A DNA stretch of 64,000 nucleotides from Flavihumibacter rivuli. GTDB taxonomy: Bacteria; Bacteroidota; Bacteroidia; Chitinophagales; Chitinophagaceae. Shown here piece by piece: positions 49,181-58,399 of the stretch (its first letter is position 1; every line of letters begins with the position of its first letter). Both the position numbers and the translations under genes were made by a program. The notes under the pieces are model-generated. The model searched no databases. It had not been told where the DNA came from and saw nothing but the letters and a program-made list of their open reading frames with translations. The DNA lies in assembly GCF_018595685.2 (NCBI RefSeq), contig NZ_CP092334.1, forward strand, positions 1,082,001 through 1,146,000, read 5' to 3'.

Positions 49181-50788
49181 TTAATGTCCTCCACCGATTT
49201 GATTATCGAAATCAAGTCCCTGTGCTTTCAGCACACCGCGCATCCTGATGGCGAGTAAAGCCAGGAATGCGAAGCAGGCAGCAGCGATCAGGTAGGAATT
49301 GTGCATTCCAATACTTGGGTTGTCACCAAAGGTTCCCTGCAAAGGCGGAATAACGGCACCACCCAGGATCATCATGATCAGGAAAGCTGAACCCTGGCTG
49401 GTGTATTTGCCCAAACCAGCAACACCGAGGGAGAAGATACAGGGCCACATTACGGAACAGCACAGACCACCAGCCATCAGGGCATAAACGGAAACGAGGC
49501 CATTGGTAAATACACCCACCAACATGGCAATGGTTGCCAGAACTGAAACAGTCAACAATGTCTTCACCGGCTTTTCCTGTCCATAGAAAAAGGCCAGTAC
49601 CATGATGGCCACCACGCCTGCATAGGCATAAAGATCACTGATATTGTTACCCTTCACATAGTTGGCCAACAATACCACCGCGAAGGCTACAAAAGGCACT
49701 ATGACGGTAGCAATGGTCTTACCTGTCTTGGAGAGGTTGAACACCCCGATCGCTCCGGTCCAGCGGCCGATCATCAGACTACCCCAATACAGGGAAACAA
49801 AATGGGAGATCTCACTTTCATTCAAACCGGCCTCATTGAAATATCCCGGTACTTTCAGCAGGGCTCCAAAATTGTTGTCGATCGTCACTTCCACCCCTAC
49901 ATATACAAAGATACCCAACATACCCAGGATCAATTGCTGGTAACGCATGGCGCCCCAACCTTCACTTTCTTTTTTAGCGGCATTGTTGGAATAGAACAGG
50001 ATACCAACAACGGTCAATATGGTTGCCACCAGTAAAGGAAGCTTGTCAACATTGGTAAGCTGCCCCACAACGATCACACCTGCAATGATAGCCGTCATCA
50101 GCAAGAGGGAGCGGGCCGCCTTATTGGCTTTTTCAAACTTCTCATCGTTCTTTCCATCAGGCAGTTTGCTGAAGGTAAAGAAAAGCGCAACCGCTGCGAA
50201 TACGGCAGCCACAATCAGGTAAAGGGAGTTGATATTGGTAATGGTGGCTTCCTCCGGATTTGCACTCGCAGAACCAAAGAGGAAGAAGCTAACAATGATA
50301 GGTCCCAGGGTAGTACCCAGGGAGTTCACCCCACCACCCAGGTTAAGGCGATGGGATCCCGTAGAAGGATCACCCAACACAATGGCAAAAGGCTGGGCCG
50401 CTGTTTGCTGCAGGGAGAATCCCAGTGCAACGATGAACAAAGAGATCAGGATCGCAGGAAATGAATTGGCATTCGCTGAAGGAATGATCAATAGGGCACC
50501 TACAACAGAGATCCAGAGACCATAAATGATACCTTTCTTATAACCGATCTTATTCAGAAGATCGGTCCCCTTGGTATTGGAGAGGATGAATAAAATAAGT
50601 GAGCCGATAAAATAGGCGCCATAAAATGCGGACCCGATCAACTGGCTTTGAAACTGGTTCAGGTGAAAATGCGTTTTACAAAAAGGGATCAGGATACTGT
50701 TAGAAGCAGCAATGAATCCCCAGAAGAAAAACACGATCACCAGTGTGGCCAATGCACCTGTGTTGGTTGGTTGTTTCGTTTGCGACAT
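49181..50788 (-). CDS. FHS-type MFS sugar permease (FucP/GluP-like)
   Basis: The 535-residue inner-membrane protein has 12 or more helices with the FHS-family N-terminus FFFWGFIAASNSILIPFCKT and motifs QSQLIGSAFYGAYFIGS, LGFSLQQTAAQPFAIVLGDP and NLGGGVNSLGTTLGPI. Members import hexoses such as glucose, galactose or fucose with protons. An extended middle loop (near residues 210-275) separates the halves. It sits upstream of the ROK kinase in one operon: uptake then phosphorylation. Its start at ATG 50788 faces the glgA start across a 233-base A/T-rich region. Confidence 0.92.
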   Translation of the reverse strand: MSQTKQPTNTGALATLVIVFFFWGFIAASNSILIPFCKTHFHLNQFQSQLIGSAFYGAYFIGSLILFILSNTKGTDLLNKIGYKKGIIYGLWISVVGALLIIPSANANSFPAILISLFIVALGFSLQQTAAQPFAIVLGDPSTGSHRLNLGGGVNSLGTTLGPIIVSFFLFGSASANPEEATITNINSLYLIVAAVFAAVALFFTFSKLPDGKNDEKFEKANKAARSLLLMTAIIAGVIVVGQLTNVDKLPLLVATILTVVGILFYSNNAAKKESEGWGAMRYQQLILGMLGIFVYVGVEVTIDNNFGALLKVPGYFNEAGLNESEISHFVSLYWGSLMIGRWTGAIGVFNLSKTGKTIATVIVPFVAFAVVLLANYVKGNNISDLYAYAGVVAIMVLAFFYGQEKPVKTLLTVSVLATIAMLVGVFTNGLVSVYALMAGGLCCSVMWPCIFSLGVAGLGKYTSQGSAFLIMMILGGAVIPPLQGTFGDNPSIGMHNSYLIAAACFAFLALLAIRMRGVLKAQGLDFDNQIGGGH

Positions 50789-50859
50789 ATGCAGTCAATG
50801 TTTTGTTGCGGGCGGAACCCCTTTAATGAAAACAAATAGCAAGGTCCTGAATGCTTGCA

Positions 50860-51000
50860 TTTATCAGGCCTCACCGAATGAGTGAAAATAGGAAGGAATT
50901 TTATTTAATTGAAATTTTTTCGAAAGTCAAAGGACTTAAATCAATTTCTTACTAAATTGAAAGACAATTTTTTGCTTTCTATTTAATTGATGCACTGGCA
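50860..51000. promoter_or_regulatory. A/T-rich intergenic region with repeated ATTTAATTGA motifs
   Basis: Between the divergent permease and glgA genes (50789-51021) the sequence turns A/T-rich. ATTTAATTGA occurs twice (near 50913-50922 and 50981-50990), and AAATTG-AAAGA-CAATTT is an inverted repeat near 50954-50970. No exact TAnnTTTG box is visible. It probably holds both promoters and operators; I cannot place them. Confidence 0.3.
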
Positions 51001-51021
51001 TCGCGACCGGAAAACATTCAT

Positions 51022-52440
51022 ATGGAAATTCTTCACGTATCTGCCGAATGCTATCCTGTGGCCAAAGCAGGGGGCCTTGGGGATGTAGTGGGCGCATTGC
51101 CCAAATACCTTAACGATGCCGGCCATATCGCCAAGGTGGTTATGCCCATGTACCGGACCAAATTCCTCTATGAGAACAAATGGGAAGTGGTTCATAAAGG
51201 GTCGGCCTACCTGGGTAATACCTGGTTCGATTATACCATTATCAAGGAATCCAACAACAAGCTGGGATTTGACCTTTACCTGGTAGATATCAACGGGTTG
51301 CTGGATCGGGAAAAGGTCTATGGCTATGATGACGACACCGAAAGGTTCACCTGCTTCCAGATAGCGGTAGTCGATTGGGTGAGTTCATGGAAACATAAGC
51401 CGGACATCATCCATGTACATGACCACCATACGGCGCTCATTCCCTTCATGCTCAAGTACAGTTATCCCTACCAACAGCTGGCGGGCATTCCCACCGTGCT
51501 AACCATCCACAACGCCCAATACCAGGGATGGATGGACTGGGAAAAATCGGATTATATCCCGCATTGGGATGGCTGGAAATGGGGTATGCTGGACTGGAAC
51601 AATGCCATTAACCCGTTGGCAGCCGGTATCCGGGCAGCATGGAAGGTGACCACTGTGAGCTGGAGTTACCTGCACGAGTTAAGGCAGGAAAGCAATGGCC
51701 TCGAGAGCCTCTTCGAATACGAAAAAGGCAAGTGTGTCGGCATCCTGAACGGGATCGATACCGTAGTTTGGGACCCGGAAAAGGACAGCTACCTGAAAGA
51801 CCATTTTTCCATTGAGACCATGGCCGCCGGCAAGCGCACCAATAAGGAAGCGCTCTGTGAGGAATTTGGCCTCAACCCCGATAAGCCGCTCTTCGTTTTC
51901 ATTGGACGACTGGTAGGCGAGAAGGCGGCCGACCTGCTGCCCAGGGCCATCGGGGATTCCCTGTATTTTATGGACCAAAGAATGAACTTCCTGGTACTGG
52001 GAAGCGGCGAACCCCATGTAGAGGCAGAACTGGCCGATATGCGCAGCTACTGGATGGGCTACTACAATTCCCGGATCGGCTATAACGAACAGTTGAGCCA
52101 CAAGATGTACGCCGGGGCCGACTTCCTGCTGATGCCCAGCAGGGTGGAGCCTTGCGGACTCAACCAGATGTATTCCATGCGCTATGGCACCGTTCCCCTG
52201 GTCAGGAGGACTGGAGGACTTCGTGATACGGTATTGGACATCGGTGAGCCGGGAGGTTATGGTATTTGTTTCAACCAGGCCTCCGTTGGGGATATCACCC
52301 ATGCCGTGTACAGGGCCGTGGAGTTGTATGATGACCAGCTAAAGTTTGATTCCGTGAGAAGGAAACTGATGAGCCTGGATTTTAGTTGGGACAGAAGTGC
52401 ACAACAATATATTGACGTGTACAATTCTTTGTTATCTTAA
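51022..52440 (+). CDS. glgA: Glycogen synthase (GT5)
   Basis: The 472-residue GT-B enzyme extends glycogen with alpha-1,4-linked glucose from ADP-glucose. It has the N-terminal KAGGLGDVVGALPKYL loop (Lys15, the ADP-glucose phosphate contact) and the C-terminal donor site MPSRVEPCGLNQMYSMRYGT, then PLVRRTGGLRDTV. The active-site His and Glu of family GT5 are visible in HVHDHHTALIPF and RVEPCG. It precedes glgC by 31 bases and both are likely one transcript. Confidence 0.97.
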   Translation: MEILHVSAECYPVAKAGGLGDVVGALPKYLNDAGHIAKVVMPMYRTKFLYENKWEVVHKGSAYLGNTWFDYTIIKESNNKLGFDLYLVDINGLLDREKVYGYDDDTERFTCFQIAVVDWVSSWKHKPDIIHVHDHHTALIPFMLKYSYPYQQLAGIPTVLTIHNAQYQGWMDWEKSDYIPHWDGWKWGMLDWNNAINPLAAGIRAAWKVTTVSWSYLHELRQESNGLESLFEYEKGKCVGILNGIDTVVWDPEKDSYLKDHFSIETMAAGKRTNKEALCEEFGLNPDKPLFVFIGRLVGEKAADLLPRAIGDSLYFMDQRMNFLVLGSGEPHVEAELADMRSYWMGYYNSRIGYNEQLSHKMYAGADFLLMPSRVEPCGLNQMYSMRYGTVPLVRRTGGLRDTVLDIGEPGGYGICFNQASVGDITHAVYRAVELYDDQLKFDSVRRKLMSLDFSWDRSAQQYIDVYNSLLS

Positions 52441-52471
52441 AGGACCAAATACTAATGCTTAAATCATTTCT

Positions 52472-53749
52472 ATGTCAATCAGTAAAGAAGTAGTTGCTGT
52501 AATCCTTGGTGGAGGCGCCGGTAGCCGTTTGTACCCGCTTACAGCCAGCAGGAGCAAGCCTGCGGTTCCCATTGCAGGCAAATATCGCCTGGTGGATATT
52601 CCCATTTCCAACTGTATGAATTCAAGCATCAACAGGATGTTTGTGCTCACCCAGTTCAACTCGGCATCCCTCAACAGGCACATCAAGAATACCTATCATT
52701 TCAGTGCCTTCAGTTCAGCATTCGTGGATATCCTTGCAGCTGAACAAACCCCTGACAACCCTACCTGGTTCCAGGGCACCGCCGATGCCGTTAGGCAAAG
52801 CCTTCGCCATATTGCACCATTCGACAGCGACTATGTGCTAATCCTTTCCGGCGACCAGCTCTACCAGATGGATTTTTCCGAGATGCTCGATAACCATAAA
52901 AAGAATGGTGCGGATATTTCCATCGCCACCATTCCCGTAGGCGACAGGGAAGCACCGGAATTTGGCATCATGAAGGTGACTGATGGCTTCATCACCTCTT
53001 TCGTGGAAAAACCAAAGAAAGAAGTATTGGGGGAATGGATCAGCGATACCGGTGAGGCGATGCACCAGCAGGGCAGGAAATACCTTGCCTCTATGGGTAT
53101 CTATATCTTCAACCGCAAACTCCTGTTCGACCTGCTGGAGGATGAGAAAAAGGATGCCACCGATTTCGGTAAGGAGATCATCCCGGAATCCATCGACAAT
53201 TACAAGGTATGCTCCTACCAGTACGAAGGATACTGGACAGATATCGGTAATATCTATTCTTTCTTCGAAGCTAACCTGAGCCTCACACAGGATATCCCTG
53301 AATTCAACCTTTTCGATAACAGCAGGGCCATTTATACCCGTGCGCGCATGCTTCCGCCAGCCAAGATCAGCGGCACCACCCTTGAAAAGACCCTGATCGC
53401 GGAAGGTTCCATCATCAATGCCTCCCGGGTGGAGAACAGCGTGGTGGGTATCCGTTCCCGAATCGGCCATGGCACAACGGTGGTGAGCAGCTACCTGATG
53501 GGCTGTGATTATTTTGAGACCATCGAGGATATGAACTCGGCCAGGGCCAAAGGATTACCCATCCTGGGCATTGGCGACCGCTGCTATATCAAGAATGCGA
53601 TCGTTGACAAGAACGTAAGGATCGGCGATGATGTACGCATCAATGGCGGCCCTCACCTCGAGAATACCGACCATGCCCTTTATACCATTAAGGATGGTAT
53701 TGTGGTGATCAAGAAAGGTGCCGTGATACCCAGCGGATTCGTATTATAA
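52472..53749 (+). CDS. glgC: Glucose-1-phosphate adenylyltransferase
   Basis: The 425-residue enzyme makes ADP-glucose, the committed step of glycogen synthesis. It contains the pyrophosphorylase loop ILGGGAGSRLYPLTASRSKP (residues about 11-30), KYRLVDIPISNCMNS, QGTADAVRQSL, the Asp-containing ILSGDQLYQMD, FGIMKV and SFVEKP (Lys of the glucose 1-phosphate site) and a C-terminal left-handed beta-helix ending GAVIPSGFVL. These enzymes are usually allosterically controlled by glycolytic intermediates. It ends at a strong terminator. Confidence 0.97.
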   Translation: MSISKEVVAVILGGGAGSRLYPLTASRSKPAVPIAGKYRLVDIPISNCMNSSINRMFVLTQFNSASLNRHIKNTYHFSAFSSAFVDILAAEQTPDNPTWFQGTADAVRQSLRHIAPFDSDYVLILSGDQLYQMDFSEMLDNHKKNGADISIATIPVGDREAPEFGIMKVTDGFITSFVEKPKKEVLGEWISDTGEAMHQQGRKYLASMGIYIFNRKLLFDLLEDEKKDATDFGKEIIPESIDNYKVCSYQYEGYWTDIGNIYSFFEANLSLTQDIPEFNLFDNSRAIYTRARMLPPAKISGTTLEKTLIAEGSIINASRVENSVVGIRSRIGHGTTVVSSYLMGCDYFETIEDMNSARAKGLPILGIGDRCYIKNAIVDKNVRIGDDVRINGGPHLENTDHALYTIKDGIVVIKKGAVIPSGFVL

Positions 53750-53769
53750 ACTACCTTAATATTTTTCCC

Positions 53770-53804
53770 AAAGGCTGTTTCCTTTCCGGCAACAGCCTTT
53801 TTTT
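53770..53804 (+). terminator. Intrinsic terminator after glgC
   Basis: AAAGGCTGTT (53770-53779) and AACAGCCTTT (53791-53800) form a perfect 10-bp stem with T residues continuing to 53804. Confidence 0.93.
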
Positions 53805-53943
53805 ATCGGTCTTCCAGGTGCATTTCCCTTAACTCCTCCACTAGTTACCGGAGCTCATTAACTAAGTTTGGGGTAAGGATGAAGGCAGAAAAACAATTCC
53901 CCGTGCCTGGCCGAACTGAATTAAATTTCCTTATTTTCGAATC

Positions 53944-53960
53944 TGTGTACTTTATACACA
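53944..53960. promoter_or_regulatory. Inverted repeat upstream of the maltodextrin-type transporter gene
   Basis: TGTGTA and TACACA flank CTTTA, 16 bases before the start codon of the transporter. A near -7 box, TATTTTCG, lies about 10 bases upstream of it. The layout fits an operator just after the transcription start. Confidence 0.4.
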
Positions 53961-53976
53961 TTAAACAACGATTGCG

Positions 53977-55353
53977 ATGGCTTCAACTTCCCCAATCCAA
54001 ACTTCTGTAGAAAATGCGGTCCAGAAACCCAACCTGAGTTTCTGGCAGATCTGGAACATGTGCTTCGGCTTTTTCGGAATTCAATTCGGCTGGTCCCTCC
54101 AGATGGGTAATATGAGCGCTATTTATGAATTCCTCGGTGCCAGTCCCGAAGAGATTCCCGGCCTATGGTTGGCGGCTCCCATGACCGGCCTGATCGTGCA
54201 ACCGATCATTGGTTACCTGAGCGATCGCACCTGGCATCCCAAACTCGGCAGGCGTCGTCCCTTCTTCCTGGTGGGGGCCATCCTGAGTTCCATAGCCTTA
54301 TTGTTCATGCCCAATTCCTCCGCCATCTGGATGGCCGCAGGTTTACTCTGGATCCTGGACAGTAGCATCAATATCAGCATGGAACCCTTCCGCGCCTTTG
54401 TTGCGGATAACCTGAATGAAAAACAGCGTCCATTCGGTTTTGCCATGCAGAGTATGTTCATCGGCCTCGCCTCTTTTGTGGCAGGATACCTGCCCTCACT
54501 GCTGGTAAAATGGTTTGGCTTCTCCCGCGAAAAAGTAGGCGGTTCCATCCCGGAGAATATCCAATGGTCCTTCTATATCGGCGGCTTCGTTTTCTTCCTG
54601 GCCGTGTTGTATACGGTGGTGTTCAGTAAGGAGTATCCACCCGCCGACCTGGTAGGATGGAAACAAAAAGTAAAAGAAAGCAATAAAGGATTTGGCGGCG
54701 GCGTGAAAGAGATCATCCATTCCATCCAACATATGCCCAACCAGATGAAAAGGCTGGCATTGGTGAACTTCCTTACCTGGCCCGGGCTTTTCCTGATGTG
54801 GTTCTATTACAGCACAGGGGTGGCCAGCGATATTTTTGGCGGCGACCCTAAAACTAATAGTGATGTATATACGCAAGGATTAGAACATGCCAATACCACT
54901 TCGGCCATCCTTAACCTGGTGACCTTCCTTTTTTCCTTTTCTCTGCCTTTCTGGGTATCCAAACTAGGCAAGAAATGGACCCACACTATTTGCCTGCTGA
55001 TCGGCGGCATTGGCCTGATCTGGGTGAACTTCATCCAGAACCCCAGCCTGCTCTATGTTGCCATGAGCATGGTGGGCATTGCCTGGGCATCCATCCTGTC
55101 CATGCCTTATTCCATGCTGGCCAGTCACCTGCCTGAAGATAAGATCGGCATCTACATGGGTATCTTCAACTTCTTCATCGTATTACCGGAGATCATCGCT
55201 TCCCTGTTCTTTGGCAAGATCATGTCCACCTTCCTGAACAACGACCGCCTGGTTGCCGTTCTGATCGGTGGCATCCTGCTCTGCATTGCAGCGATCGCTT
55301 GTATCCTGGTGGTGAAAGAGGAAAGGGACGACAAGAAATCCATGCTGGCATAA
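53977..55353 (+). CDS. MFS transporter, GPH/SLC45-like disaccharide carrier
   Basis: The 458-residue inner-membrane protein has 12 helices and the SLC45/GPH features WNMCFGFFGIQFGWSLQMGN, LIVQPIIGYLSDRTWHPKLG and GRRRPFFLVGAILSS. Members import sucrose, maltose or other disaccharides with protons. In Bacteroidota it is the usual maltose importer next to a SusA-like amylase, which follows here after 17 bases. Both probably form one transcript controlled by maltodextrin availability. Confidence 0.9.
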   Translation: MASTSPIQTSVENAVQKPNLSFWQIWNMCFGFFGIQFGWSLQMGNMSAIYEFLGASPEEIPGLWLAAPMTGLIVQPIIGYLSDRTWHPKLGRRRPFFLVGAILSSIALLFMPNSSAIWMAAGLLWILDSSINISMEPFRAFVADNLNEKQRPFGFAMQSMFIGLASFVAGYLPSLLVKWFGFSREKVGGSIPENIQWSFYIGGFVFFLAVLYTVVFSKEYPPADLVGWKQKVKESNKGFGGGVKEIIHSIQHMPNQMKRLALVNFLTWPGLFLMWFYYSTGVASDIFGGDPKTNSDVYTQGLEHANTTSAILNLVTFLFSFSLPFWVSKLGKKWTHTICLLIGGIGLIWVNFIQNPSLLYVAMSMVGIAWASILSMPYSMLASHLPEDKIGIYMGIFNFFIVLPEIIASLFFGKIMSTFLNNDRLVAVLIGGILLCIAAIACILVVKEERDDKKSMLA

Positions 55354-55370
55354 ACTGAAAGCAATCCATA

Positions 55371-57221
55371 ATGAATCGTAATCTTATCTTATCGTTTGTT
55401 TTATGCTTATTCTCCCTGGCCACTATTGCACAGGAAGTAGCGGTGTACCCAACCAATTGGTGGGTGGGCATGAAGAACCCAAGGGTGCAACTGATGGTCC
55501 ATGGAAAGGATATTGGTAAAGGGCAAATAACCATAGCGCCTTACCCGGGTGTAAAGTTGGAGAAGGTCCAGAAGGCCGAGAACCCCAATTATGTTTTCCT
55601 TGACCTGCTGATCAGTCCATCAGCCAAACCCGGACAGCTTTCCATTCAATGTTCCCCGGAAGGAAAGAAACAAAAGATCTTCTATCCCTTGAACGCAAGA
55701 AGGGCAGGGAAGGGAACCGCTTTTGCACAGGGCGTTACCTCATCTGACCTGGTGTACCTGCTGATCCCGGACCGTTTCAGCAATGGTGATCCATCCAACG
55801 ACAGGATCGCCGGCCTGCGCGACCAGTCGCTGAACAGGGACTCCATCTTCCATCGCCATGGCGGGGACATCAAAGGCATCATCAACCACCTCGATTACCT
55901 GGATGATATGGGGGTTACCGCGCTCTGGCCCTTGCCTGTTTGGGAAAACAATATGCCAGACCGCACGGAGCATGGATACGCTATTACCAACCACTACAAG
56001 GTTGAGCCCAGGCTGGGGACCAATGATGATTACAAGGCTTTGGCCAATGCCCTACACAAAAGGGGCATGAAGCTGATCCAGGATATTGTGTACAACCATA
56101 CCGGCCTATACCACTTTTTTGTGCAGGATAAGCCCATGAAGGACTGGCTGCATGAATGGCCAACTTATACCAATACCACCTATAAGGATCAGGCCATCTT
56201 CGATCCCTATGCGGCCCCTTCCGATCGCAAGCGGATGCTGGATGGTTGGTTCACGCCACAAATGCCCGACCTCAACCATGGTAATCCTTTTGTTGCCAAT
56301 TTCCTGATCCAGCATGCCATCTGGAGCGTGGAAGAATTTGGGGTGGATGGTTACAGGATCGATACCTATATCTACAACGACCTTGATTTCATGAACCGTT
56401 GCAATAAGGCCCTGCTGGAGGAATATCCCAAGCTCTCCATCTTTGGGGAGACCTGGGTGCATGGAGTGCCCAACCAGAGTTATTTCTGTGAGAACTCCCT
56501 CAACCTGCCCTTCAAAAGCAACCTGCCGGCCACTACGGATTTCCAAACCCTTTTTTATGGTATCCAGGAAACCCTGACCAGGCCTTTTGGCTGGACCGAC
56601 GGCGTGAATAAACTCTACACCACTACAGCCCAGGATTTCATGTACAAGGATCCCACCCGCCAGGTGATCTTCCTCGATAACCATGACCTGGCAAGGTTCT
56701 ATTCGGTGATAGGGGAGGATACGGCAAAGTATAAAGTTGCCCTTTCCTGGTTGCTGACCTTCAGGGGAGTACCCCAACTCTATTATGGCAATGAATTGCT
56801 CATGACCGGCTTTACCAATCCCGATGGTTGGGTGCGCCTCGATTTCAAGGGCGGCTGGGCAAATGATTCGGTGAATAAATTCACTGCGTCAGGAAGAACG
56901 GCAAAAGAGAACGACATCTTCAACCATATCCGCAAACTGGCCCGCTACCGCAAGAACTCAACCGCGCTGAAGACAGGTAAGTTCATGCAATATGTTCCGG
57001 AAGATGGGGTATATGTGTATTTCCGTTATGACAATAACCAAACCATTATGTGTGTGCTGAACCAGAACACGGCGGACAAGACCATTGACCCGCAGCGATT
57101 CGTGGAAAGGGTGAAAGGTTTCAGGAAAGGAAAGGATATCGTGACCGATACCGAATACGACCTTGGCACAAAAATGCAGCTGCGGCCCATGAGCCTGCTG
57201 GTGCTGGAATTGAAGAACTAA
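55371..57221 (+). CDS. Periplasmic GH13 alpha-amylase / neopullulanase (SusA-like)
   Basis: The 616-residue protein has a signal peptide (residues 1-20, LATIAQE) and a cyclomaltodextrinase-type N-terminal beta domain (about 21-120). A GH13 TIM barrel follows with all catalytic residues: Asp near 329 in VDGYRIDTYIY, Glu near 360 in IFGETWVHG and Asp near 440 in FLDNHDLARF; region I is DIVYNHTG. A C-terminal beta domain starts near 520. It would cut maltodextrins or pullulan in the periplasm so that the upstream carrier imports the products. Confidence 0.93.
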   Translation: MNRNLILSFVLCLFSLATIAQEVAVYPTNWWVGMKNPRVQLMVHGKDIGKGQITIAPYPGVKLEKVQKAENPNYVFLDLLISPSAKPGQLSIQCSPEGKKQKIFYPLNARRAGKGTAFAQGVTSSDLVYLLIPDRFSNGDPSNDRIAGLRDQSLNRDSIFHRHGGDIKGIINHLDYLDDMGVTALWPLPVWENNMPDRTEHGYAITNHYKVEPRLGTNDDYKALANALHKRGMKLIQDIVYNHTGLYHFFVQDKPMKDWLHEWPTYTNTTYKDQAIFDPYAAPSDRKRMLDGWFTPQMPDLNHGNPFVANFLIQHAIWSVEEFGVDGYRIDTYIYNDLDFMNRCNKALLEEYPKLSIFGETWVHGVPNQSYFCENSLNLPFKSNLPATTDFQTLFYGIQETLTRPFGWTDGVNKLYTTTAQDFMYKDPTRQVIFLDNHDLARFYSVIGEDTAKYKVALSWLLTFRGVPQLYYGNELLMTGFTNPDGWVRLDFKGGWANDSVNKFTASGRTAKENDIFNHIRKLARYRKNSTALKTGKFMQYVPEDGVYVYFRYDNNQTIMCVLNQNTADKTIDPQRFVERVKGFRKGKDIVTDTEYDLGTKMQLRPMSLLVLELKN

Positions 57222-57246
57222 AGAAAATAGTAAATAACATCATTAC

Positions 57247-57277
57247 ATGGCCCACCAATTTTGTGTGGGCCATTTTT
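57247..57277 (+). terminator. Intrinsic terminator after the GH13 gene
   Basis: ATGGCCCAC (57247-57255) and GTGGGCCAT (57265-57273) form a 9-bp stem followed by TTTTT. Confidence 0.9.
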
Positions 57278-57422
57278 ATATCGCCTCGACCCTAGTTGAA
57301 ATTGGATTAACCGGTATACCACGCCGCCCCCGTTGTGTCTTATGACCAACGGGTAGTTGGAATCGTATTAGCAGCCAGAAATAATATGTAATGGCAGCTA
57401 TAACTTAACTTAAAAAAGGCAC

Positions 57423-57560
57423 GGGACGCAAAGAACGCATCGCCTGCCTTAGCTTTAGCATCGGCAGGCAATGAAGGGGAGGGTTTCACATTGGCGCAGC
57501 CAATTCTTTGCGTTCTCAAAAACCCCTCAAAAGTTAAATCCCATTCGCGTCCTTTGCGTT
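57423..57560. repeat. Composite inverted-repeat element with GACGCAAAG-type motifs
   Basis: The 424-base gap between the GH13 and GLPGLI genes holds no gene. It contains GGACGCAAAG-like motifs: GGGACGCAAAGAACGC near 57423-57438, and on the other strand TTCTTTGCGTTC near 57504-57515 and GCGTCCTTTGCGTT at 57547-57560. Between them GCCTGCC (57442-57448) and GGCAGGC (57463-57469) form a hairpin. Bacteroidota genomes carry many interspersed copies of such GCAAAG and GGCAGGC repeats outside genes. It may be a small nonautonomous mobile or REP-like element. Confidence 0.6.
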
Positions 57561-57596
57561 AAAAAATTAACGTAAAAGAATAACCTGGTTAGTAAG

Positions 57597-57618
57597 CTGT
57601 TGGTGATAACACCAACAG
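57597..57618. terminator. Perfect hairpin after the GLPGLI gene
   Basis: CTGTTGGTG (57597-57605) and CACCAACAG (57610-57618) form a 9-bp stem with loop ATAA, 28 bases past the leftward stop codon. No immediate T run follows on the minus strand, so terminator function is only likely. Confidence 0.6.
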
Positions 57619-57645
57619 TGGCTACGTTGGGGAGAAGAACCACCA

Positions 57646-58395
57646 TCATAACATCGTCCACCAGATATTGCGGGGGCCATTCTTTTTCCAGTCGGCCATT
57701 GACTTTTGCAGGGTCGCTTCCAACTCTTTTGGGGTAATCTTTTTTCCCTTGCCATTGAGTACAAAATCAGTTGCCTTAGGCTCAACCAACTCTACCTTGG
57801 TGGCGAACCATGTAGTAAAGAGCCGGGGCACTGCCAATCCGAGGATCATGCCCGGTAAGCCGCTGAAGGACTCAGGTCCGCCACTGACAGGGATCTCTTC
57901 CGTATAGAATGCCACCACATAAACCGAATCACAGATCCGCGTAACGGCCTTGCGGCACTCGAAGCCGGCAATGGTGCGTAGTTCATTGGTGATATGCCAC
58001 TCATACTGGCGGATACTGTCCTCAATCAGGAAATTATCCTCGAAGACCTTTTTCCGGCTGGTGATCCGTTGCTGCGCCAACTGGGTCAACACCGAGTTTT
58101 CCTTGGCGGGACCGAGCAGCCAACCGATCATTTCCCCTTTGCCATCACCGTCCTTACCCGGTTTATAAATGGTTTGTCCCTCCCTGAACAGCAGGTCGAA
58201 ATAGGCAGTATTGGTCTTGGGTTGCTTGGACATAAACTCCTTGAAAAACTCCGCATCGTTATCATCAGGTTCCCATTGGCGGTGCACATTGATCTTTCTT
58301 TCAAACTCGATCTTGCCCTCGTATATGAATTTCGTTTGCGCCACAACAGCAGAGGCAGCAGCGACCAGTATACTTGTTATGATGATTCTAAACAT
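57646..58395 (-). CDS. GLPGLI family secreted protein
   Basis: The 249-residue protein has a signal peptide (residues 1-19, SAVVAQ) and the family signature SGLPGMIL near residue 177 (PESFSGLPGMILGLAVPR). Upstream are FIYEGKIEFERKI, a typical GLPGLI start, and HITNELRTIAGFECRKAVTR. The family is confined to Bacteroidota, exported to the envelope, and of unknown function. It is usually adjacent to a carboxypeptidase-regulatory/beta-barrel protein, as here (4 bases after that gene), and is probably its partner. Confidence 0.95.
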   Translation of the reverse strand: MFRIIITSILVAAASAVVAQTKFIYEGKIEFERKINVHRQWEPDDNDAEFFKEFMSKQPKTNTAYFDLLFREGQTIYKPGKDGDGKGEMIGWLLGPAKENSVLTQLAQQRITSRKKVFEDNFLIEDSIRQYEWHITNELRTIAGFECRKAVTRICDSVYVVAFYTEEIPVSGGPESFSGLPGMILGLAVPRLFTTWFATKVELVEPKATDFVLNGKGKKITPKELEATLQKSMADWKKNGPRNIWWTML

Positions 58396-58399
58396 AAAC

